Part shown: positions 25,340 to 33,797 of the stretch, piece by piece
Layout of the letters: each line of letters opens with the position of its first letter
How positions within the stretch are numbered: the stretch's first letter is position 1
Source of the DNA: Clostridium thermarum
GTDB taxonomy: Bacteria > Bacillota > Clostridia > Clostridiales > Clostridiaceae
Assembly: GCF_006351925.1 (NCBI RefSeq)
Contig: NZ_CP040924.1
Span: 2,299,860 to 2,363,859 of the forward strand
Length of the DNA stretch: 64,000 nucleotides
Reading direction: 5' to 3'
Position numbers and translations under genes: made by a program
Notes under the pieces: model-generated
Databases searched by the model: none
Told to the model about the DNA's origin: nothing
What the model saw: the letters and a program-made list of their open reading frames with translations, nothing else

Positions 25340-26690
25340 CCTTCTCCTCCTCCTTACTGCCAAACCCTGCTAGTGCCTTAGCATATCGTAGTGGTGCTGT
25401 CAGTATAGTATAGTAAGCTTGTATATCACTGGCTCTTAGAGCAATAGCCGGATGAGGACGCCTATTATTCACTTCTATTAACCAAATTTTTTTATTCTTA
25501 TCTACACCTATATCCAAGCCTAAGGTTCCAAAATTATAACCATAGCTGTCCAGGGTGTTACAGACCTTCATGCACAGAGAAATTAATTCTTCCTTTATAT
25601 TAAAAACCTCTAAATGGGATGAAGCTAAAGCTGCTCTTATTAAGTCCATTGCAGGTAGAGCTGAACCACCGCTTGAGATATTACTTACAACACTTTCTTT
25701 TGCTCCAACCCTTGCAATAATACTGCTGCACTCCCATTTGCGGGTCTCATTTTTCTGCATTACACATCTAAAATCTACCAAACCTCCATCATAGCTTATT
25801 AGCTCTAGTCCCTGTTGAATTATACAGTCACCTGGACTAAATAACTTTTCCAGGGTTTCATCTATTTCCCTTTCTTCTTCAAGTTCAAAGTCTATATTGC
25901 TGCCATCTTCTCTATACCTAAATCTTAACTTCTCATCCTCTTTACTAACCCTTATTACCCCAAAGCCTTTCATTCCCCAAATGGGCTTAACGTAAACTAC
26001 TCCGTACCTTTCCAGCATGTCATATAAGTCCTTCTTCTGTCTGTAAACTATGGTTCTAGGAATATGCTCTGCAATTTCTCTTTCTTTAGAGAACCATTTG
26101 TGCATATACCACTTGTCGAAGGAGTAGTTGTTAAAAATGGTATCCCCTATCAGTGGTAAGAAATGATTTTCCCACTCATCGCTGAGACGGGACCTGCGGT
26201 ATATAGAGAGAGGATAAGGGAAAACCCCATTTTCCCAAGATTCTTTCTGTGGATTATAGCAGTAACCTTCTATAGTGTGGTTGTCCTTGTTCACCTTTTC
26301 TAAGGAAAAGGCTATGACAGCACCGTGTATTCTGCCATAGTCCATGACATAAAGTGCCATTTCCTTAAGCATTCTCTTGGTGAGGTCCTTTTCCTTTTGA
26401 CAAGCTAATATTCCTATGCAAGGACCAAGCATAAATTCATTGCCCTTAACTTTAATTTCGTATATTGGATACTCAGGAATATACAATTCTTTCGCTACTG
26501 CTTGGCTTATAATTATTTCATCAGCTCTGATGTCACCTGAGACGTCAACATCAACATATATTTTTTTTACTCCAAAACTTACATATCCTCGTTTAAGTTT
26601 TGCTAAGTTTAATTTTTCTGCCAGATACTCATTTAAAATCAGGTGGGCTTTTTTAGATTGTTGCAGTTTTATAGCAACTATATCATACAT
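25329..26690 (-). CDS. YheC/YheD-family ATP-grasp protein, paralog 3
   Basis: 453 residues. Family landmarks in order: EFMLGPCIGILACQKEKDL, WENGVFPYPLSIYRRSRL, YVKPIWGMKGFGVIRV (ATP-grasp lysine and glycine loop), DCIIQQGLELI, VDFRCVMQKNETRKWECS, and the metal-binding end TLGLDIGVDKNKKIWLIEVN. AGAGGTG lies before the ATG. It overlaps paralog 4 by 11 bases at the chosen start, so the two are co-translated. Predicted cytoplasmic, presumably made in the mother cell during sporulation; the reaction is not known. Confidence 0.88.
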   Translation of the reverse strand: MYDIVAIKLQQSKKAHLILNEYLAEKLNLAKLKRGYVSFGVKKIYVDVDVSGDIRADEIIISQAVAKELYIPEYPIYEIKVKGNEFMLGPCIGILACQKEKDLTKRMLKEMALYVMDYGRIHGAVIAFSLEKVNKDNHTIEGYCYNPQKESWENGVFPYPLSIYRRSRLSDEWENHFLPLIGDTIFNNYSFDKWYMHKWFSKEREIAEHIPRTIVYRQKKDLYDMLERYGVVYVKPIWGMKGFGVIRVSKEDEKLRFRYREDGSNIDFELEEEREIDETLEKLFSPGDCIIQQGLELISYDGGLVDFRCVMQKNETRKWECSSIIARVGAKESVVSNISSGGSALPAMDLIRAALASSHLEVFNIKEELISLCMKVCNTLDSYGYNFGTLGLDIGVDKNKKIWLIEVNNRRPHPAIALRASDIQAYYTILTAPLRYAKALAGFGSKEEEKDAL

Positions 26691-26717
26691 CTTATCACCT
26701 CTATATTTGGTATTGTT

Positions 26718-28058
26718 TTAAAATCCAGCCAAATGTGCTGCATACAATATTGGTGTATACCGAATACCTAAATAGGTTTCATAATCCATGAGCTTGAAAC
26801 CTTTAAAACTTGGAAATACATTGACCTCGATAATCCAGGCATTTCCATCTGCATCGAGGGCAATATCTATACCAAACTCTGCAAAGTGATGATCCAATCG
26901 ATCAAGACTTTCACACAGTCTGAAACATAACTCATATACCTTATCCTTGATTCTCTGTCTTTCTTCCTCATCTACCTTAAAGGAGCAGGCCAAGGCCTCA
27001 TCAAGAGTTAATGCGTAACCGCCTCTGGATATATTGGTTATCATACTTTTTTTTGCAGCTACTCTGCACTCAATACCTGAACACTTCCACTGGTCTTGCC
27101 TTAACTTTTGCATTACCACACGAATATCGTATGGGGCTCCTTCTATCTTTGCCAGTGATAAATGCTGCTGTATCAAGTACTTATCAAAAAATTCCGTATT
27201 CTCATCAAAGAACCTTTTTAGTTCACTATCATTCTCTAAGATAAATTCCTTAACTTCATTGTTTCTATAATCTGCTACTTTGTATCTATCATCTCTTTTT
27301 TGTATGATACATATTCCTCTACCTCTGGATAGATATATGGGTTTCAAAATCACATCCTTTATATCATCAATAAATCTCTTTACCTGCCTAAAGTCTTCAG
27401 TAACCTCTGTACGTGGAACATGCATAGCTAGTTTTCGGTTCCTTTTAATATGCTTATAGAGATAGAATTTTCCAAAGCGCCATGAATTGAACATTTTGCC
27501 ATTAGTGTATTCCATAAGTCTTTTGATTGTATCTTTATTAGAATGAAAATCTCTTCGATATATTACAGAAGGTATTGGAAACTTACCATATTCCCATTTC
27601 TTCTCTGATATATTGTAATAAAGCCCATATATAGTAGAATTTTTCCAATCAATGGCTCTCTCTGAAAATGCGTAGATTAGTCCGCCTACTTCTTTATAAA
27701 TTCCAAAACGGTCAGAATACTTTGTCATATGCTCCGGACTATATATATAGTCGTGAGCTCCCAACAGCAGTCCAATAACTGGACCAATTGTAATTCGCCG
27801 GCTACTGAGTTTCATCTGGTAGGTTAAGTTAGCTTGTATATTCAATTTGTCCACTAATTTACTGGAAAGTATTATTTGCAGCGGATTATCATAGTCATCT
27901 CCACCAGTGTATTGCAGTTCTTCAGAAGGCCTTACTGCAGCAACCGTAGAACTTCTTCCAAACTCCACTTTAACTTCACTTTCAATTCGTTTGGTTAATT
28001 CCTGTGGCAAAACTATGATTTCCCTATTACTAGTCACAACCTCTATCCTGATCCACAT
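26718..28058 (-). CDS. YheC/YheD-family ATP-grasp protein, paralog 2
   Basis: 446 residues with the same two-part build: an N-terminal beta-rich region (about 1-110) leading to ITIGPVIGLLLGAH, KWEYGKFPIPSVIYRRDF, then the ATP-grasp region ILKPIYLSRGRGICII, YLIQQHLSLAKIEG, YDIRVVMQKLRQDQWKC and FGIDIALDADGNAWIIEVN. The paralogs share layout but differ enough to suggest different acceptors. AGAGGAGG precedes the ATG. It stands 27 bases before paralog 3 and 15 bases after paralog 1. All motifs expected for ATP binding appear intact. Confidence 0.88.
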   Translation of the reverse strand: MWIRIEVVTSNREIIVLPQELTKRIESEVKVEFGRSSTVAAVRPSEELQYTGGDDYDNPLQIILSSKLVDKLNIQANLTYQMKLSSRRITIGPVIGLLLGAHDYIYSPEHMTKYSDRFGIYKEVGGLIYAFSERAIDWKNSTIYGLYYNISEKKWEYGKFPIPSVIYRRDFHSNKDTIKRLMEYTNGKMFNSWRFGKFYLYKHIKRNRKLAMHVPRTEVTEDFRQVKRFIDDIKDVILKPIYLSRGRGICIIQKRDDRYKVADYRNNEVKEFILENDSELKRFFDENTEFFDKYLIQQHLSLAKIEGAPYDIRVVMQKLRQDQWKCSGIECRVAAKKSMITNISRGGYALTLDEALACSFKVDEEERQRIKDKVYELCFRLCESLDRLDHHFAEFGIDIALDADGNAWIIEVNVFPSFKGFKLMDYETYLGIRYTPILYAAHLAGF

Positions 28059-28073
28059 ACTTTAATCCTCCTC

Positions 28074-29021
28074 TTACGTTGTCCTAATACTTCGGGATAA
28101 TGAAAGTATATTTTTATAAAATCTCTTGTAAACTTCTACATCCTGCTCTTGTTTAAAAAAGTATTGGTCTAAGCCCCCAAGGTGCAGAAAAAAGGGCTTA
28201 CCTTCCTTACTTAATATAAAATCAATGAAACCATGTCCAAGAGAAGGTAAGAATTTATTTAATTCCTCTATAATATTTAAAGCTGCGATATCTACCACCT
28301 CATAGTTGAGTTCTTCCTCTAGCTTAATCTCGGGGTAGATCCTTCTAGTGAATAATGTCCAGGACTTAGAAGTATTCTTTTGTACATATACTCTTATTAC
28401 CACAGGATTATTATTATATAAAATCAGGTCCGGCACCTCAATAAATAACCACCTTTTTTGACACATAGATGCATCAATGTAGTCACAAATGTGGCCATTT
28501 TTAAAGTATTGAGTACCTCTTATTATATCTGTATCAGGATCTGGTTCAGCATAAATCACTCTGGATAGGCTAGCCCCTCTTGACGGCATAGTAATATATT
28601 TTATCTCATCCTCGGGTCTAAAATTTCTTTTTGCTTTATCATATATATAATATGGCAGCAGGTATTCTTTTATTTTTTTGCAAGCAGACATAATATCCAT
28701 TATCATCCATTGATCAAACTTATTAATATAGTTTACAAGTTTTATCTTATCCATCTCTTCCAAGGCTTTTCTTGCTTTAATCCCTTCAATGTCTCTTTGA
28801 AGGCTAAAGTTAAAGATAACCTCTGGCAGCTGAAATTTAGCCCGTCGTAGTCTTTCTTCTGATATTATGGTTCCCACAGCACAATTTTCTTGTAAGTCTA
28901 TATTATTGATTGTAAAAACAATCATCCCCTCATCAAATTCACTTCTTACATCACGAAACAGATAATGCAGTTTTTCTGCATATTCTCCTTCCATATCGTT
29001 AGAACTCAATATGCCTATCAC
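28074..29021 (-). CDS. YheC/YheD-family ATP-grasp protein, short paralog 1
   Basis: 315 residues from a GTG start with GGAGGG six bases upstream. It lacks the N-terminal YheD domain of its neighbours and holds only the IG-I-L-S start (MIGILSSNDMEGEYAEK), a YRRA-like VIFNFSLQR segment and a diverged ATP-grasp region (PSRGASLSRVIY, KRWLFIEVPDLI, VIRVYVQKN and GFIDFILSKEGKPFFLHLG). The usual final E-V/A-N is replaced by HLGG, so metal binding and activity may be changed. It is the first gene of the four, so it could be a regulatory or acceptor-binding partner. Divergent from the DUF2156 gene, 193 bases apart. Confidence 0.8.
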   Translation of the reverse strand: MIGILSSNDMEGEYAEKLHYLFRDVRSEFDEGMIVFTINNIDLQENCAVGTIISEERLRRAKFQLPEVIFNFSLQRDIEGIKARKALEEMDKIKLVNYINKFDQWMIMDIMSACKKIKEYLLPYYIYDKAKRNFRPEDEIKYITMPSRGASLSRVIYAEPDPDTDIIRGTQYFKNGHICDYIDASMCQKRWLFIEVPDLILYNNNPVVIRVYVQKNTSKSWTLFTRRIYPEIKLEEELNYEVVDIAALNIIEELNKFLPSLGHGFIDFILSKEGKPFFLHLGGLDQYFFKQEQDVEVYKRFYKNILSLSRSIRTT

Positions 29022-29214
29022 GATTATCCCTCCTCAATTCAGAGTATGTTTTTCAAGGCCTTTTGGTGCTTATGAAAAGCATTTTTTATCAGAAATTAAT
29101 ATAAATTTCTTGTAATCTCTAAATAATAGTGTCATTTGATGTAGCACTGTGTAATATAATAGTACAAAACAAACTGAATGCTAAAGCCGAGTTTACAAAG
29201 GCGAGGTGAATTAG

Positions 29215-30192
29215 ATGAGTGAATTTACAAAATTGTCTGGAGAAATTACTCTAGGAACCTGGAACTTCAAAGTGATCGATCTCAAAGATAAGGATATCTA
29301 TACTGAATATATAAAAAAGACCCAATATGCTGCTAATCTTTGGACTTCAAATTTCGCACTTTTATGGGCAATCTCTCAATCTCCTATAAGAAAAGTCCTT
29401 TGGAAAATTGTAGACAACATGCTTGTAACCTTTGGATATTTAAAAAGTGGTTTCTTATATCTAATTTGTTTGCCTTTTGGTGAGGGAGATGCTGATAAAG
29501 TTGTAGATATTGTCCATCAAAGCCTAAAATATTGTGCAGACTGGAATAAGGAAAAAAGCTCTTTAGGTATTGTAAAGGTAATTAACAGACTGCAGTTGGA
29601 ATTTCTCCAAAGCTCCAAGAACTTTGAAAATTATTTTCAGGCTATAGGCCTAGTTGGCAAAGAAAAACATTTTTCTATCTCCAAACTTATCACCCTATCA
29701 GGTAAAGAATTTGAGACCATCAGAAGAAAAATAAATAAATTTCGCAGACTCTGCCCCGATACATTGGTTCGAGAATATAATGAAAATGATTATGAACAGG
29801 TTATGGCACTGGACGAAATTTGGCGCAATACTGCCGGTGTAAAGTATGCTTATATATTTGATGAAATCTATTTTAAAAATCTGACTAAGTACTATAAGGA
29901 ATTAGACCACTTAATTTTGGTAGTTGAATCAAAGGGAACACTTATAGGTATGGTATCTGGCGGGGAGCTCCCTACAGGACAATCCTGGTGGTGCATATCA
30001 AAATTTGTTAATTACTATGATGGTATATCTGAGTTCTTAGTTGTCGAACTAGCAAAGGAAATCAACAGAAGAAATTCGGAAGTTGAGTTGATGAATGCCG
30101 CTGAAGATTTAGGTCCTGGTGGTTTGAGGTTCTTTAAGGAGCGATTTAGACCGGTCCTAGATTTGGAAAGATACTTGTTAAAATTAAAATAA
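29215..30192 (+). CDS. DUF2156 (LPG-synthase C-terminal-like, GNAT-fold) protein
   Basis: 325 residues showing two tandem GNAT-like halves typical of DUF2156: an N-terminal half with ITLGTWNFKVIDLKDKDIY and AANLWTSNFALLWAISQS, and a C-terminal half from REYNENDYEQVMALDEIW with LIGMVSGGELPTGQSWWCIS and NAAEDLGPGGLRFFKERFRP. The C-terminal part resembles the aminoacyl-tRNA-dependent transferase domain of MprF, so an aminoacyl or acyl transfer is likely. It has no membrane helices. GCGAGGTGAA precedes the ATG. It is divergent from the ATP-grasp cluster and followed in the same direction by a carrier, which suggests one pathway. Confidence 0.8.
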   Translation: MSEFTKLSGEITLGTWNFKVIDLKDKDIYTEYIKKTQYAANLWTSNFALLWAISQSPIRKVLWKIVDNMLVTFGYLKSGFLYLICLPFGEGDADKVVDIVHQSLKYCADWNKEKSSLGIVKVINRLQLEFLQSSKNFENYFQAIGLVGKEKHFSISKLITLSGKEFETIRRKINKFRRLCPDTLVREYNENDYEQVMALDEIWRNTAGVKYAYIFDEIYFKNLTKYYKELDHLILVVESKGTLIGMVSGGELPTGQSWWCISKFVNYYDGISEFLVVELAKEINRRNSEVELMNAAEDLGPGGLRFFKERFRPVLDLERYLLKLK

Positions 30193-30306
30193 GTATTGTT
30201 CTATAAAATAAATTAAGATTTATTAAGAAAAATATTCTTTAAATGGTGTAGCACTATATGATAATATATCTATAATGTTTAAAATATATTTGATAGGAGT
30301 GCTAGC

Positions 30307-31740
30307 TTGAATAATCTAAACCTTTCTATGAAGACCAATAATAAAAAAATTCCTGTGATAGATAAGATTGGTTATGGACTGGGTAATTTTAGTACCGGAG
30401 TCTCTATGCAAGTTCTATCAGTTTTTCTTGTATTATATTGTACAGATATTTTAAAGATTTCGGGCAGTTTAGTAGGCCTGGTCGTAAGCCTCGGAGTTAT
30501 ATGGGATGCTATAACAGATCCTCTCATGGGATTCTTCTCTGACTCAACAAAGTCAAAAACTTTTGGCAGAAGACATCTTTACCTACTAATAGGAGGAATA
30601 TTCTTGGGAGTAACAAATTTCGTACTTTGGGATTTGTCCCCTGATCTGCCTACCCTAGCTAAGACCATTATACTTATAGTGGATTTGTTAGCTATAAAAA
30701 CTTTTTCTACCATATATGTAACACCATATACAGCATTAGGTGCAGAACTAACAACGGATTATGATGAAAGAACCACTATTCAAAGCATAAAAACAATCTT
30801 TTTCTTAGCCGGTTTGGCCTTTGTGTCTGTTGTCGTAATGTCAGTGTTCTTTAAGTCTACCCCGGAATTTGAAATGGGTCAATTAAATCCTTCTTCTTAT
30901 CCGGTGATGGGCTTATATACTTCATTAATAATCGTAATTTTTGCTTTGATATCCTTTTTCTCTACAAAAAAATATATACCCATGTTAAATCTAAATATTG
31001 AAACTACAACACAGAAGATAAATATTTCAGCCATATTTAGTTCCTTTTTCTTAGTGTTAAAGAATGGTACCTTTAGAGCTGTAGCCTTTCCTTATATGTT
31101 CAGCAACCTAGTGACAGCACTACTCACAGGTTTTGGTCTGCATGTTTTTACCTATACCTTTGCACTGGACAATCATCAAATAGCCACAATACTGGGAGTT
31201 CTTATGGTTCTAAGTGCATTATCTCAACCCTTTTGGACTTATACATCAAAAAAGATTGATAAAAAACCTTCATTAAAATTATCATTAATTATATGTATAA
31301 CTGCATGTATATTTTTCCTTATCACTGTTCTATTTAGGGATTATGTTCAGAGCAAGGTAATGGTGTTTTTACCCTTTGCAGGCTTAGCCGGTTTTGGAAT
31401 GGGCGGTCTCTTATCCTTGCCCCTGTCAATGATTGCTGATGTCATCGATCTAGACGAGTTAAAGACCGGCGTAAGGTCCGAAGGAAGCTATTACGGCTGC
31501 CTCACACTTTTATATAAACTAGCTCAATCCATAGCCTTACTCCTGGTTGGAACTCTGCTGGACTTAATAAACTTTAACACCAATAAAACAGATGGTACAT
31601 TACTTATTATTGGTCTAGTATTAAGTGGCGGAGCAATTATATGCTTTGCTATGGCATATTGGAGTATCTTAAAGTATAATCTAACAAAAGATACTGTAAA
31701 AGATGTTCAAAGACAAATTGCTGAAAAAAAGGCAGATTAA
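30307..31740 (+). CDS. GPH-family (MFS_2) sugar/peptide carrier
   Basis: 477 residues, 12 predicted membrane helices. The glycoside-pentoside-hexuronide pattern is clear: KIGYGLGNFSTG near the start, DAITDPLMGFFSDSTKSKTFGRRH after helix 2, and DELKTGVRSEGSYYGCLTL near the C-terminus. Such carriers import glycosides with cations, but related ones move other solutes. The TTG start is supported by AGGAG seven bases upstream. It follows the DUF2156 gene by 114 bases with its own upstream region that shares the 9-mer TGTAGCACT with the DUF2156 upstream region. Substrate unknown. Confidence 0.85.
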   Translation: MNNLNLSMKTNNKKIPVIDKIGYGLGNFSTGVSMQVLSVFLVLYCTDILKISGSLVGLVVSLGVIWDAITDPLMGFFSDSTKSKTFGRRHLYLLIGGIFLGVTNFVLWDLSPDLPTLAKTIILIVDLLAIKTFSTIYVTPYTALGAELTTDYDERTTIQSIKTIFFLAGLAFVSVVVMSVFFKSTPEFEMGQLNPSSYPVMGLYTSLIIVIFALISFFSTKKYIPMLNLNIETTTQKINISAIFSSFFLVLKNGTFRAVAFPYMFSNLVTALLTGFGLHVFTYTFALDNHQIATILGVLMVLSALSQPFWTYTSKKIDKKPSLKLSLIICITACIFFLITVLFRDYVQSKVMVFLPFAGLAGFGMGGLLSLPLSMIADVIDLDELKTGVRSEGSYYGCLTLLYKLAQSIALLLVGTLLDLINFNTNKTDGTLLIIGLVLSGGAIICFAMAYWSILKYNLTKDTVKDVQRQIAEKKAD

Positions 31741-31746
31741 CAAAGT

Positions 31747-31785
31747 TAAGACCATACTGGCTTTCAGTATGGTCTTAATTATTTT
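31747..31785 (+). terminator. Terminator of the GPH carrier gene
   Basis: TAAGACCATACTG pairs perfectly with CAGTATGGTCTTA over a five-base loop, followed by ATTATTTT. Confidence 0.88.
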
Positions 31786-31796
31786 AGGCTTTCAGA

Positions 31797-33305
31797 TTAA
31801 TTATTATAATATAAACTTAAAGTCGGATATTCAGGATCACAGGTAATATCTATACCAAGCTTCCTAAAGACCTGTTCTTCATTTCTGCTTAATATGGTTG
31901 TTGAATGAGCCTGGCAACCCTTTAACATTGTAAGCTTTTCTAGAGCAACCTGGGCTGTAGGATTTGTGGCTGCGCATATGCTTAGGGCAATCAATATTTC
32001 TTCACAGTCCAATGGTATATTTTTACTGCCCAGTGTATTGGTTTTTAAATTAATTATTGGTTCTAAAATTACCGGTGACAATAAATGTATTTCATCAGAA
32101 ATATTTGCACAGTATTTTATGGCATTTAGTACAACTGCTGCTGCTGCACTCATTACATTAGAACCTTTACCGGTAATAAAAACTCCGTCTTCCAGTTCCA
32201 AGGCTACTACAGGACATGTATCATTTTTATTACACTCCTTTTTAAGTTTTGCAGACCTCTCCCTAGCAGGCATAACAACCTTTCTATCCTCTTCCTTGAG
32301 ATTAAGTGTTTCCATTATAAGCTTTGACCTCTGGAAAGTCTCTTCATCTATATAGCCCTTCTTATACTCACAGCTTGTTTTAAAATATCTTCTGATTATT
32401 TCCTGCTTAGAAGCTTCCTTAACTACTTCATCGTCTATAATTCCGTAGCCCACTCTGTTTACCCCCATATCCGTGGGAGACTTGTAAACTGATTCTGCTC
32501 CGGTAATCTTTTCAATAATTCTCTTTAGTACAGGGAACATTTCTATGTCTCTGTTATAATTTACTGTAACCTCATTATAGGCATCAAAGTGGAAGGAATC
32601 AATCATATTTACGTCTTTTAGATCTACAGTGGCAGCCTCATAGGCAATGTTTAGCGGATGCTTCAGTGGTACATTCCAAACAGGGAAGGTTTCAAACTTG
32701 GAGTAACCTGCAACCCTACCTCTCTTATGTTCATGATAGAGCTGGCTCAAGCAGGTGGCTAATTTTCCGCTTCCCGGCCCTGGCGCTGTCACTACAACAA
32801 TGGGCTTAGTAGTCTCGATATATGGATTTGCACCATACCCCTCATCACTTACTATGGTATCTACATCTGTAGGATAGCCCTTAATAGCCTTGTGAGTGTA
32901 CACCTTGATACCTCTACGTTGGAGTTTATTCATAAAAACCGTGGCTGCAGGCTGACCATCATATCGAGTTATTACTATACTGTTTACGTCTAAATCATAG
33001 TCTCTCAGGTCATCTATTAATCTTAATACATCCATGTCATAGGTAATTCCAAAGTCTCCTCGAATCTTGTTTCTTTCTATGTCTCCTGCATAGACGCAGA
33101 CAATTATTTCAACCTTCTCCTTAAGTTTATGAAGCAACTTTATCTTGGCATTTTCATCGAACCCCGGCAGCACTCTTTTAGCATGATAATCAAATAAAAG
33201 TTTTCCGCCGAATTCCAAATATAGCTTGTCATAATTATTTACTCTTTCTAATATGAACTTTGACTGCTCTTCTAAATACTTTTTATGATCAAATCCTATT
33301 TTCAT
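31797..33305 (-). CDS. DUF1846 family protein
   Basis: 502 residues, full length for DUF1846. N-terminal [18 protein letters not shown], a Rossmann-like segment LYLEFGGKL, the nucleotide-loop-like [20 protein letters not shown] (about 170-190), and a C-terminal part with [20 protein letters not shown] and AHSTTILS. Structures of this family show an ATP-binding N-terminal domain and a C-terminal domain with a putative active site, but the reaction is not known. Widespread in Firmicutes as a single gene, as here. The frame is intact and motif spacing normal. Confidence 0.92.
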   Translation of the reverse strand: MKIGFDHKKYLEEQSKFILERVNNYDKLYLEFGGKLLFDYHAKRVLPGFDENAKIKLLHKLKEKVEIIVCVYAGDIERNKIRGDFGITYDMDVLRLIDDLRDYDLDVNSIVITRYDGQPAATVFMNKLQRRGIKVYTHKAIKGYPTDVDTIVSDEGYGANPYIETTKPIVVVTAPGPGSGKLATCLSQLYHEHKRGRVAGYSKFETFPVWNVPLKHPLNIAYEAATVDLKDVNMIDSFHFDAYNEVTVNYNRDIEMFPVLKRIIEKITGAESVYKSPTDMGVNRVGYGIIDDEVVKEASKQEIIRRYFKTSCEYKKGYIDEETFQRSKLIMETLNLKEEDRKVVMPARERSAKLKKECNKNDTCPVVALELEDGVFITGKGSNVMSAAAAVVLNAIKYCANISDEIHLLSPVILEPIINLKTNTLGSKNIPLDCEEILIALSICAATNPTAQVALEKLTMLKGCQAHSTTILSRNEEQVFRKLGIDITCDPEYPTLSLYYNN

Positions 33306-33422
33306 CCCTCATGCTCCTTACTTTATATAAACTAATTTATTTTATCCATAGCAGACACATACATTCTCCGCCATTGGCTAAATTTGTAACAATATGTAAT
33401 TTACCAATAAATTTCCCACTTG

Positions 33423-33672
33423 TTACACATTATCATGACATTTAATTATTACATATTTTTTGTCTATAGTAAATGTATATTTTTTACTTGGCAAAGGAAA
33501 TTGCAGTCCACTGGCTAGGCTGTAACATTTAAAGCAGGCTAAACCTGAAAACACTAGTGCAATAAAGCCTGCAACAGCCGATATAGCTTTATTGCCTTAC
33601 AGTTTTTTTCGGAATCAAGAGTAAAAAAACTGCTCCAACCATGGGTTCTGATGATATTAGTAAAAGTATATG
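33423..33672 (-). pseudogene. Frameshifted remnant of a complex I/Mrp-like membrane subunit N-terminus
   Basis: Minus strand reads HILLLISSEPMVGAVFLLLI and PKKTVRQ before a stop; one base over, it continues NKAISAVAGFIALVFSGLAC and then a polar stretch ending in TAA (33423-33596). A hydrophobic first helix, P-K-K-x-V-x turn and second helix resemble the start of NuoM/MrpD-type proton-translocating subunits. The frame break and sudden end make it a remnant. The identification rests on pattern memory only. The rest of gap 33306-33797 holds the promoter zone of DUF1846 and the RNase J terminator. Confidence 0.45.
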
Positions 33673-33737
33673 TTACTACCTTATCAACGCCAAAATCATT
33701 TTTACACTTTTATGCTCATAATCCTTGAAAATCCTTT

Positions 33738-33780
33738 AAAACAAAGAAGCCCCAAAATTATTTGGAAGCTTCTTTGTTTT
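33738..33780 (-). terminator. Terminator of the RNase J gene
   Basis: AAAACAAAGAAGC pairs with GCTTCTTTGTTTT around an imperfect inner stem; the T-rich arm serves as the tract on the minus strand. Confidence 0.7.
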
Positions 33781-33797
33781 AAAACATATGTTTTTTA

